From: Trogon surrucura
Lineage: Eukaryota; Chordata; Aves; Trogoniformes; Trogonidae
Direction: 5' to 3'
Length of the DNA: 64,000 nucleotides
Assembly: GCA_020746105.1 (NCBI GenBank)
Contig: CM036618.1
Span: 106,032,622-106,096,621, forward strand
The notes under the pieces are model-generated. The model searched no databases. It saw nothing but the letters and a program-made list of their open reading frames with translations, and was not told the origin of the DNA. Both the position numbers and the translations under genes were made by a program. Below are positions 14,642 through 25,200 of the stretch, one piece after another; position 1 is the stretch's first letter, and each line of letters opens with the position of its first letter.

Positions 14642-14690
14642 TACCTATACATATAGGCACACACACATATATAACCTATAAATATAGGTA
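14642..14690. repeat. Imperfect inverted repeat, 16-bp arms
   Basis: The left arm TACCTATACATATAGG (14642-14657) and right arm CCTATAAATATAGGTA (14675-14690) are reverse complements except at two positions. The 17-base spacer is CA- and TA-rich. It could form a hairpin or be a remnant of a small palindromic element. It carries no sign of an RNA gene. Confidence 0.55.
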
Positions 14691-15752
14691 ATAAATAACA
14701 ATCCATGCCCTTTCATAAGCGCAAAAGAGCTTCCTGGAGATAGACGGATGACCCATCAAGTGCATTCTGAAGTATCTTTCGCAAGGAAGGCCTTTCAGAA
14801 AAAGGATTCTGTTTACTGCATTTACGAAGAGGTTTAGAGCCTCAGTTAAAATATCCGCAGACATATCATAATGGAAATTCAGGCGCATTGTTTTTCTTTT
14901 TTTTGATGCAGGGGAGGTTGTCTTTTATTTTTTTACATATTTTTAGAATTTGGTGAAGGGTTTGGCCGTTTTTACAGCGAAAGCTGCTGTCATGTAAACA
15001 CTAGTAACTTCTCAAAGACAAAAATGCGTGTATGGTTCTAATTTTAAGTACATGAGGTCATCGGTTAAGTGTTCCGAGGACTGTGTGCCGGTTGGGACAC
15101 GAGAGGAGGGATGCGTCACACAGTCTCGTTGATCTGAGTTCAGCTTCAAGTGGGTGAAGGAGGCTGCCTGGCTGAGGTGCACAAATAAAAACGCTTGATT
15201 TACACAGATGCTGACGCAGGGTTTTATGAGCCTCCAGAAAGTCTGCGACTTGTGGACTCGGGGCTGTGTGACTTAGAAAGTTGCCCTTTCCAAGGCTGAC
15301 TCCTGGCAATGGGCGAATCCCCGGGACAACCCTCTCACCCAGCTGCAGCACCCCCGCGGGCCCCTCACGGGGGGCTCTGGGGGGTCCCCAGGGGACGGAC
15401 TCCCCCGAGCCCCACCGGCCTCCTCCCGCCGCCATGCGGGCAGGATGAAGGATGCGCCGCGGCCTCCCCTCACCGGCCGGCCCTGATCCCGGGGCACCGG
15501 GACGCCCTCTCAGCCTCCCTGACGAAGCAGCACACCTGCCCTGACCCACTCCACCTCGGGCCCAGGCCCAGCGCGTCCTCCCGGACGGCCACAACCTCGG
15601 CTGGGCCCGGCGCGGCGGGAGAGACGGTGGCGCCGGCGGAGGCCTCCCGCCCGCCCGCACCGCCCGCGTTTGCCGCGCCCGCCCGCACCGCCCGGCGCTT
15701 CCTGCGGCGCGGGGCGGCGGAGCCTGGCCGGCGGGGCCGGGCCCAGCGCGGC

Positions 15753-15769
15753 GGGGCGGGGTGGGAGGG
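15753..15769 (+). promoter_or_regulatory. GC box and G-quadruplex motif
   Basis: Four G-runs (4, 4, 3 and 3) are separated by single-base loops, which fits the canonical quadruplex pattern with the shortest possible loops. The same bases form an Sp1/KLF-type GC box. The motif lies about 390 nt upstream of the start codon and is followed by further G-rich sequence to about 15810. It could act as a promoter element or, if transcribed, as a 5' UTR structure. Confidence 0.6.
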
Positions 15770-15854
15770 AGGAGGAGGAAGGGGGAGGAGGGCAGAGACG
15801 GGGAAGGGAGCGCGGGGCAGCGGCGGCGGGAGGAGGAGTCGGTGCCGCCGCCGG

Positions 15855-15905
15855 ATGCTGCGAGGAGGCGCCGCGGCCCCCCTGTGCTGCCGGCCGCTCA
15901 CCTGA
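15855..15905 (+). other. Candidate uORF 1 (16 codons) upstream of MARK1
   Basis: An ATG at 15855 opens a 16-codon frame ending with TGA at 15903-15905. The frame differs from MARK1 and ends 250 nt before the main start. It matters only if transcription begins upstream of 15855, which is not known. The initiation context is moderate (G at -1, C at +4). Confidence 0.35.
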
Positions 15906-15988
15906 GCGGACAAGAGGGAGGAGGAGCCGGCGGCCGAGCTGCGCGGAGCCCGGCGGCGAGGCGGGCGGAGGGTCGGGCGGGCGAGGCC

Positions 15989-16006
15989 ATGACACCGGGC
16001 GCTTAG
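15989..16006 (+). other. Candidate uORF 2 (MTPGA) upstream of MARK1
   Basis: An ATG at 15989 in the context GAGGCC-ATG (G at -3) encodes only MTPGA before TAG at 16004-16006. It ends 149 nt before the MARK1 start codon, a distance that allows reinitiation. It is likely to be inside the 5' UTR if the main start site is in the dense part of the CpG island. Confidence 0.4.
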
Positions 16007-16155
16007 CGGGGCCGGCAGCGCGGCAGGAGGCCCGCGTCCCGCCGTGTGCGCCCGGCTGCCGGGGGGGGCAGCCGGCGGCCTCTGCCGCGGCCTAGGAGAG
16101 CGGGCGGCCTTCCCCTCAGCGCGCCGGGCGCGGCGCCGCCGCCGCGGCCCACAAG

Positions 16156-16206
16156 ATGTCCACTCGGACGCCGCTGCCCACCGTCAACGAGCGGGACACG
16201 GAGAAC
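16156..16206 (+). CDS. MARK1: MARK1 coding exon 1 (start codon, 17 codons)
   Basis: The exon encodes MSTRTPLPTVNERDTEN, the conserved extreme N-terminus of MARK1 and MARK3 proteins. The ATG at 16156 has A at -3, an adequate initiation context, and there is no other in-frame ATG nearby that gives a family-like start. The exon ends at a strong GTGAGT donor (16207) in phase 0. It lies inside the CpG island. The long overlapping open frames on both strands here result from high GC content and do not encode anything recognisable. These 17 residues precede the variable header and carry no catalytic residues. Confidence 0.95.
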
Positions 16207-19200
16207 GTGAGTGCCGCGCCGGGCCTCCCTCCTCCTCCTCCTTCGCCGTGCCCCTTCCCGGCGCCCCCTCCGCGGCCGCCTCTCCCCGGCACCTGGCGGC
16301 GGCCCGGCCCGTCTCGCCGCCCGGGCCAGGTGCCCGAGGGGTGGGCGGGCCGCGGCCGCCCCCTCGCGCGGCGGGCCGGGCACTCCCCAGCGCCGGGCCG
16401 GTACCGCCGCCTGCCCTCGGGCCCTCCGGCTCCTCCGTGCGGCGCTGCCGGGGCGGGTCCGGCGCGCTGGGGCTCCGCGTCTCCCCAGCTCGCCCGCGGC
16501 CCCAGGCCTCCTGCGGGGTCGCTCCGCTCGGCGGCCGGGAAACCCTTCCCAGGCGTTGTTGGGCCGGGCCGGGCTGCCCTTATATGTCCTCGGCTGTAGT
16601 AGGCGCGCACAGGCGGTTGGCTTCGGTGCCCCGCCGGGGAGAGGCCTCTGTCGCCCGCGGTGTGCGGGCCAGGCTGCCCTGCCTTCGGGCGTCCCCCGCA
16701 GCGGGCACTTCTCCGCCTGGGTCCGGGCACCCACCCGTGGGCCTTCGGCCCCGTCTCGCCTGCTGGGATTCAGCCGTACTTGCTCTTTGTTTGGCTTGCA
16801 CCTCGAGGATGGTCCCCGGCGTTGCTGTTGCTCTGTGCCTTCCTCTGTTTTGCTTTGTGTTGCGTCTGAGAGAAGCTGTCGTCGTGTCCTTGGTAGCTCC
16901 CGAGTTGATTGTTTGTACCTTCCTTTGTGCTGTTTAAACATCCTTGTGCTCCTCATCTGCTCCACCCGGACTTGATGGAGTAGGAGTGTAGTGTTGTTCT
17001 CGGTCACGGTGGTCTTCCTGCAGGAAATAACCAGTCTTGGTTACGATGGACAGTGTAGCTGAGAAATCTTAAAATCCTGGACCATGTCTGGTCCTGTCCA
17101 TTGGTGATGATTATTTAAACAGGCGAGGTGTGAAATTTTCATCTTAGGTGAGGGGCCTGATATTAAAATAGGTATGTTTGGAATGCGTGCTAAATATTGT
17201 TCGCCGCCTTTGGGAAAGCAGCAGAAGGCGTGAGATGGAAAAAGGGAGTCATATGAAATTTAACACATGCAATTGCACCTAATTTCTGCTTGGGTGGAAG
17301 CTGGTTGGTAAGAAACGCAGGAAGATGGCCTGATGGGTTGAAATGGGTTTAAGAAGATGGTTCTGGACAGCAGTGGGTGCCTGTAACATCTGTTACCATG
17401 CAAGCCAGCGCAGTAGTGCCTGTTGAATAGGTTACTGAATTATATGGAAAGACAAGTGAGTATGAAAAGAGGGTTTTGAAGACAAAGGTACCAGAAATGA
17501 GATAACATAGTTAAAGAAGTGAAACCCTAGGTTGATCTCTTATTATAATGAGCTTTTAGTATCCGTTGCTAAGTGGAAGTTTAATTGACATAGCAATATC
17601 AACCTGGTTACTAGTTAAAGTTTAAAGCAAGTAGATGTGTTTGGTCTGTCCTTGCTCTTCATGGACTGCCGAGTCTTGTATTAGTGTCAGAACACAAGCA
17701 AGTCCTCGAGGTGAAAATGAAAGTTTAGATTTAATTAAAAGACGAAATCCAGATTTGAGCGATGTACGTTACTTCTAAGTCTCCATTTCAAATGGATATA
17801 GGAGTGTAGATGAGAGATCACAGGAAGGGATAAGTAACATTTATGCGTATCTCCAGTAAGATAGTACGTAAGACTTGCAAAGTACATTTACACAAGGCAA
17901 GTGGAAATATTCTCAAACGTCATCAACCTCTGTAGAGTGAAAACATCAATTAAAGTGTTAGTAGTTAATTTAGAAAATGCTGTACTACTTTTGAATGCCC
18001 TATTTTGACGCATAGAGATAGGCAAGGTTTAAGTTTTATTATTTCAGAGAGTGCATTGAGTATCTAAAAAACCACAGGTTTGTACAGAATATCAAAATCA
18101 CACATTTGTTCCTGAAAATCTTGGCAGAAGTCTGTAACCTAATACTAACGAATATATAATCCTCCAGTCAGATAAACAGTAAAGAGCCGTGCAGTACTAA
18201 GTTCCCAAATCTGCACAAAGTAATTCTAGTGCTGTCGTTAGTATGGCATCTGCTGGGCTTTGGAGCAGAGATCTCGAGGAGGTTGTAGCTTCTGCCCATC
18301 GGGGAACCTCAGGCAGCCCTCTTTGCTACCCGTGGTCTCTCCCTTTACGAAGACCTTTTGCTGAAGTGGTGAATGTGGGATGGAGGAGGTGGTCTGTTGC
18401 TCACCTCCCAAACAGCAGCGTTCCTTGATTTAAAATGGATTCTATCAGGGTGAGATGAGACTCTTAATTTACTTTTAATGTGCCTCCTCCTTCTAATAAA
18501 TGCTAATGGACAGGGGAATTGTTTATGCTGATGGGCCTTGATGCACAAAGCTTAGCTGGGAAGCTCTGGGTAACTGAGATGCTAAGAAGTTGCCATTGAA
18601 GGGAAAACTTACTGGGAAGAGTGAGGAGTTAAAGAGCAGGGTGAGTGGGTTTGTCCTGGTAAGTAAATCCAACTTTGTAGCACATATTTCCAGTTCCCAA
18701 GCAGATATATTAGCAAAGCTCTCCCAAGCTCTGTAGCTAATGGTGATCTTCAGGAGAGGGCTCTTTTCTTCCGTCTGGTGCGCGTGGCCATCTCAACAAT
18801 GTTGCTCCTTTGTGTGACTCTCGAGGGACAGACTATAGCTCTGTATCCCAGAGAAAGCTGATTGATGGTTCCGAGTACAGATCTACGTACGCGTCCAGCT
18901 GTGCCTTGCACGTGGCATGAGCTCGTTGCATGAAATCATGAGTAACTACCCTACCGCTGCCACCCCATGCCTCTTGGCAGCTGCCTGCAGTGCTCTTTAA
19001 AATAGAATATGAATACAGTTGCAACATATCCTTTTCTCGGAGTATGCAAGCATGTGTTCTATTATTTTTTTAAAAAAATAAGTACTGTAATTACTGGACG
19101 TAGCACCTATCATAAGAATATCTATTCCTTGAGGAATTATGGGAGTTCCTGATGGGATGGGTGAAAAACATGCAGGTTTCCATCATTCTCTTGTGCCTTT

Positions 19201-22200
19201 TATCCCATAGCACCCTTTGAAAATAGTCTAGAAGGGGTAAGATCATGCGGCAGACTACTTGATAAGGTCTTATCAGAAAGCTGGAGTGAAAGGTACAGGG
19301 ACCGCCGACAACTGACAAACAACAGGTGGAGGAAAGCAGTGGTTGTGAAACAATCAGCCAGTGTCTAACTAACAGGTCTGCGTTACAGAAATTCACACCG
19401 CTTTCTTCCTTTTCCTTTTTGCTGTTCTGTACCTCTCCTAGTGCTACATTTAATTTTTCTAGTGTATGTTCATAAATATTTTTCATTGGGAATATTACTC
19501 CTCTTTCATGAAAGCTGTGTTTAAGAAACGAAATAGAATATGATTGTCAAACAATCCTATTAAGCAGTTTACTGAGAAAGTTGGGGAAATTACTGGGTGG
19601 AGGCAGTACAGTAAAGATTATTTTTGTGCCTATTACCGGATTTATTTTTTTCAAGTGAGGGTTAAGAGCAGTATTCAAAATAATAATGTTCCTGTGTTTT
19701 GGTATTGTACATGTTGCTACTTACAGCTTCCTCTTGATAAATTTTACGTAGGCTGTGGTAGGTAATGTTTCAGTGTGTGCAGACACTTGCAGTTGGGGTC
19801 AGTTTGGGTGAACTGAGTTCCCCTTCTTTGCTGAGGCTGGAGGAGGAGAGGGACAGAAATCAAAAGCTTTGAGCTAGAGTAGCTCTTTTGTTTTTACAGA
19901 GTTGGTGTTAATTGAGGAAGGAGGGGCTTCTATGTTTTTCCCTTCATATTATGTTGTATTCTATCATCTCATTAAATTGGGGAATGGCTTTCCTGAATTA
20001 AGGCAAAAAAAAAAAAGTCTGTAATGTATTTTTTTAATGGTTTTGGAGAGCTTTGTGTAAGAAGAGACTCAGAGATTCAACAGTCAGCTGTATAGTGCTT
20101 GCCTTAGTAAAATCAGTAAAAATGAGAATGCTGTAGTTTTGTAGGTGTGGGTTTTGTTTTTTTTTTCCAGACATGAAGACCTCTTAGTCTGGCATAACAA
20201 TACATATGTTTTGGGGTTTTTTTCCATAGCAAGTCTAAATTTTTTTTTTAAGGTGTTGCTATTTATTTGTGTTGTGGTGTCATCCGTCTAGCTAAGTTTT
20301 ACAGTATTGTTTTGCTTTTTACTTTTCAGACACATAAAAGCTGGTTAATTCTTCCTCAGAGATCTTACATGTTTATGGCGGAAGAAGGAACAAACAAGGC
20401 TGCATGATAACGCGGGCCAGAGCCAAGGAGGAATGTGGGGATTGTGGTTCATCTTACCTAGCCGGTGCTGTGCAGGAATGATGTCATAGAAGAGAGAGTT
20501 TTAAGGAAGATTAATACATTGACCTATGATCATGTGGTTTGCTTCATTATCATATAGTTAATTATAATTTTGACACATGCACACCCATTAGCAGGCTAGG
20601 GAGGGAAGGGTGATGTCTCAGATGGCAGCTAAAGGGGGTGTGGTTAAGGATGACTGATAGTGGAGGCTACTAGAGAACTGCATTTTAAAGAGGAAAAAAA
20701 AAACAGAACAGGACAAGAGGTAAGAGAATGGAATGAAGTGCTCAGGTTGGAGTAATTATAATGATGCTGTGTTTAATTTTTGTTGGTTTTTTGGCTCTTT
20801 TTTTTTTGCTTCTGGATTTGCTTTTGCACAATAAGAACACATGGTTTTGATTTGGACAGAGGGGGCGTGGGAGAAAGTATCTGACAAGAATTCTTTCGTT
20901 CAGTGCCTTAAGCAGAAGAATGGCCTAGTTTCCAAGCCTTATGGGTTCAAGAGTACAGCTGTATCTTTCTTATCCACAGGAGATGGGCTTCAGCAAAGTG
21001 GAGAATGCCTTTGTTTTTTCCTTCTAAGATTATTTCTCCTTAATCATAAATACACCATTAGGTCATATGTTTGAATGGTAGGAACACAGTACATTCTCCT
21101 AGTCTTACTTTGAAAGTTCGTGTTTTCTCTGCAAAAAATGTTGTTCGGAGAGAGCAGGGTTCATTTTATCATGAAATATGTTCATGTGTTTTGAAATTCA
21201 CCTTCCATATGAATCATAGGGTGTCATGGAATAGGTGATAGATGTTTAATTTTGTTATCCTACTGTAAAGAGAAGTATTTTGGAACAAACGAGTGAAAAA
21301 GTAGCTTCATGCTTCAGTGTTCTTTGTAGGCATTGCAAAAGAGTGTATAGTGTTCAAGTCCAGAAAGAGTTAAATGTGGTTGTGTTGTCCTAGTTTCATT
21401 TCATACTTTGTGGGGGTTTTGAGGTTCATAGGTAAACATAAAGTTAGTCTGTGGTTGTTGTGCTGGAGATTGTGCTTACATGGTTGGTGGAGTTAAACGC
21501 TGAACAAGGACAAGGAAATGATGTTTCATGGAGGCTTGCTGTTGGTGGGGTCTCTACCATCATATTTTTCTGATCACGTGGAATGACTGTTTATATTAAC
21601 ACAGGGTTTTTTTTAAAAAAAATTTTCTAACTCTGTGCTTAAAATGTTTTAATCATCAGTAAAGGCAGATTTTTTTGCCCCCCATGGCACCCAATTATAT
21701 ATAAGAATTAGTGTTTCTACCATAAATGTGGTGAGGTTGTATGATGACAATTGCTGCTGTTTAGCAGAGGGAGGTCCTGCAGACTTCTAATTGATATCAA
21801 TAGTTAAACAGAGGAAAAAAAATAGTAATTTAATTTTTCTTCTAAGCGCAGATACAATTATTTCTGTGAAGTTATAGTCTCCATCATTTGTGTGTATACC
21901 ATTTGCATTTGCACTTGCAGAGTTGGTTTTTTTTTTTCCTGTTATCAGAGTTTACTGTAGACTTAGCCTTAATATCTTGCTGATGGTTGCAAACAAATGT
22001 TAAGCACTGTTTTACAGTGGAGCAGGTTCATTGAGAACTATCCTGTAAAAAGGAGAGGTGATTTTACTACTAACGTGGAGCTAGAAATCTATGATGCAAC
22101 CAAAACCCTAAGACAGATTTCTTACAAATTGGCCTACTGAGAACTTCAGAACTGGAGCAAAATTTTCAAGTGTTGTGACACCAGAGAGAAAGCATTATAT

Positions 22201-25200
22201 CATTTGTGTTTAGATAGTATTTTTTAGGAGCTTTGACTTTTTTTTAATGCATGTTTATGGTCTGAACTGCCTTCCAGGTTAAATATACTACTTGTAAGTA
22301 GCTGCAGACAGGGACATGCTTCAAACTTGGTGCATTTGTGTTCTGGTCACGACATGATCTATTATTTTAGTTGTTGTTGTTGGAAACACAGTGCTTGCCT
22401 TTTGTGGTTGTTTGTTCATGTTAGGGTTTTTTTTAAATCTTTCTGGAATTTCAGAATCACCAAAAAAAAATTTTTTTTATGACTTCATTATTTTTTTGGG
22501 TCTTTGTTCTTGAATGTTTATTCCACTCTAGGTAGTGGTAAATGTTCTCCACAGTCGAATGTTTATGGAAACAACTATGAAAACAAGAAAGTGTCATTGA
22601 AACATTCACGTTGTTCAGTGTAAGGAATACATTGCAGCTGAATCTGAGCTCTAATAATAAGCTCTTTCTTCACATCAGCTACCAAGCTTGGCTAATTGTT
22701 AATATTTTTCTACTTTTTTTACTATTGAAATTAAGTTTTTTGGTTTTCTCTCTAGTCAGTGCTAAACTGAGCCCTAAATTGAGGCAATTGTATTTCATTT
22801 GAGAAGGGAATTTTCTTTTTTTTTTTTTTTTCCTTTTTTTTCACTCCCTTTGAATAACTTAGTAGAATAAAAGGATTGCTGAGATCTCAAAATCAGTTTA
22901 AGACTGTGTAGCTGTATGTGATGGTGCAGCTTAGACAGCTCTGGTGAGCATCCTAGTGACCTTAAGGCTAAAAATTCCAGGAGGACAAGGTCCACTTTCT
23001 TCAGGCAAGTTTTCCTGTGCTTGTTTCATCTGATTTTATCTACTGACTAAACACACTATAGGTATCCTGGTAAAATAAGTTTAGGGCAGAAACCCTGACA
23101 AGCACTTTCTGTTCTTACCATGATCCTGTTTCCTTTTGAACTGAGCTGGCAGTTAAAAAAATTGTTTTGGTTTGTACTTTTTTAGATGTGCGTTTTGTCA
23201 GGGATTTCTTTATGTATGCTTTCAAAGAAAACACCAACTTGTGCTGAAAGACGTATGTTCACAGTCGTAGTAAGGTGTGTGCATAGTTAAATTCAGGCTG
23301 GGCTACAACTAACCTTTAAAGCAATGAACTGAACGTGCTCATGGAGCAGTGCCAGGCCTTAGGCTGTATTGATTGATCAATAGAGTGTATTTATGTAAAA
23401 CCCAAAAGCGTGGGTTTTCTGCTCATCTCTAGAATGGAAGATCACTACGTTATTCTGAAATTTTTCTGTCTTACCAGGACAGCTGATTGACAATGACTTT
23501 GCATCACTTATCCTGGAAAGCAACCTCTCTTCTGCTGGAATAAGTGCATTGTCTGTGTGTTCAAGATCTTGTATTCTGTTTGCTGTGTATAAATCCAGGA
23601 GAAAGTAATTTTCCTTCTTTTATTTTGCCATTCCTATGCTTGTGAGACACCTTCGGTGTAGGCTTTGTGTGTCACAATATGCACTCCACTTGTTGGTTTA
23701 GCGTTAATGTGGTTTACAATCCAGACGACTTTTGTAAAGACTCCTGCTGAGCTGTTCCAGATTTAAGTGTTCAGTACCAGTGACTGGGCCTTTGCACGCA
23801 GGTTCAAGTTTTCAGCATTTTATAAAAATGTAAGACATGTTACAGAAACCTACATTCAGCGTACAATAATACTCTGTTTTGAAAAAGAAAAAGAATTTTT
23901 TTTTCCACACTTGGATTCTTCAAAAGACTGGCAATGTGTCAGAAAAAGGACTCCTGGTTACAGTAAGCTTTAGCTAGTTTCATTGTTTTAATTTCCAAGC
24001 TCTGTACCAAATCAAAAGAAGCACTTGCAAAAGAAATGGGTGGTAAAACATTCTTTAAATTGTTCAGTCATTTTGAATGCCTAGGGATTATAATACCTTG
24101 ATATGTGTGTGTTCGTAGTCCTAATTATCTCTCAGGTAAGGACTGATAAACAGAGTTGAGTTATACTGAGGAGAGAATTAAATGTGTTCATGATCTCAGG
24201 TTAGCTTCTGCCTTGTTTGCCATCACCCTGGTGGTGTGTTGGCAGTAAGTAGAATAATAATCCTGTTTTACATTTAAACATGTGGTCTGTAGAATTCTCA
24301 CGAGTGAAAAAAAAAAACTAATCATGTTAATTCGGGTGGGGAATGATGCACAAACTTAATTTTAACTGATCCAACATACGGAGCTTTCTCCAGTTGTGTT
24401 GCAGAAGTGTATTTTAAATATACATAGTTGTGATATGGCTAGCTTGAATAATCAGGCAGAACTTTATTTCACCTCTGATAAAAGCACTTGTGTAGTACAT
24501 GGATGTTCACAGAGCTGAACATAGAGAGCTACTGGATAGCCCGTGGCAGTCTTTTGCAAGAGCAGATAATGATAATATTACTGGTGACAATGTCTAATTG
24601 TTTTTGTATTGGAAAGTAATAGTAGTGCGTGATAACTTTTAAAATCTCAAGCAGAGACAAAATTAGGCAAGGCTGTTAGAGAGAAGTGGTATCTTTCATT
24701 AAACAGATGTGGTTGGAGAAAATAGATTAGATTTGGATAGATTAGACTCTAGCAGGGCTTGCTGTAAAGGCCTCTGCCCAAGGCTAACGTTGTGGTAAAA
24801 CCTGTAGTACCTCTGCTCTGCCGTGCCCTACTCATGATGCAGTAAAACGCGCAGCCTCTTGTCGGCGGAGGCACAAGTCGCTGGGTGCTCTGCTGTTTTC
24901 ACCTCTCTTGGAAGCTTTCCTTCTGGCTTCCTCCTTTCCCCACTGGTGGTTCTTTTCCATCTTAGCCCAACACTTAGGGAGAAGGTGAAGGTGAAAGTAA
25001 AATGTCTTTTTAACTTGTCTCCAAGCTGCTCCCTGTTTCAGAGGGGAAAAGGCCATTCATTTGTAACCTTTTATATATCGCACAGACTATTTTTCGTGTT
25101 TAGTCCCTCAAGTACCTGACCAGTTTTGTTTTAAATGTGGTGATAGTCTATAGCTTGCCATCACAGCAGCTTTGTCCTTACATACATCTCATCTTTCTGA

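Larger units (their letters stand above)
1..15289. other. Intergenic region upstream of MARK1
   Basis: No gene is recognised on either strand. Open frames here are short (up to about 130 codons, for example 4501-4887 + and 12431-12823 +), with no recognisable domain and no splice structure supporting them. The stretch holds a few degenerate ancient repeats, homopolymer runs (such as T at 121-135 and A at 8284-8302), one imperfect inverted repeat near 14650, and a small CpG-retaining patch near 7.8 kb. Confidence 0.7.
15290..16830. promoter_or_regulatory. MARK1: CpG island over the MARK1 promoter and exon 1
   Basis: Base composition changes sharply here from AT-leaning to very GC- and CpG-rich, then falls off into intron 1. 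The densest part is about 15.6-16.55 kb. No TATA box is visible near the expected start region, and GC boxes are frequent, which fits a dispersed CpG-island promoter. The transcription start cannot be placed from sequence alone. The 5' UTR probably lies within about 15.65-16.155 kb. No upstream splice pattern indicating a separate non-coding exon was recognised. Confidence 0.85.

Noticed and set aside
15058..15660. Minus-strand open frame (200 codons) suggesting a divergent gene at the promoter
   Set aside because: The composition is low-complexity Arg/Pro/Gly, with no domain. A divergent transcript is possible, but the frame is no evidence for a protein.
16211..16975. Plus-strand open frame (254 codons) in the CpG island
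   Set aside because: It lies in intron 1 immediately after exon 1 in another frame, with low-complexity GC-driven composition.
16003..17007. Long minus-strand open frame (334 codons) over the CpG island
   Set aside because: The protein is dominated by Arg, Gly, Pro and Ala, as expected from random high-GC sequence, and overlaps MARK1 exon 1 and its donor. Several frames on both strands are open here at once.
19091..19486. 131-codon minus-strand open frame in intron 1
   Set aside because: No similarity recognised and no supporting gene structure.
21205..21245. Possible antisense CR1 start (gaatcatagggtgtcatgg)
   Set aside because: Only a short resemblance to the antisense CR1 tail, with none of the following CR1 sequence.
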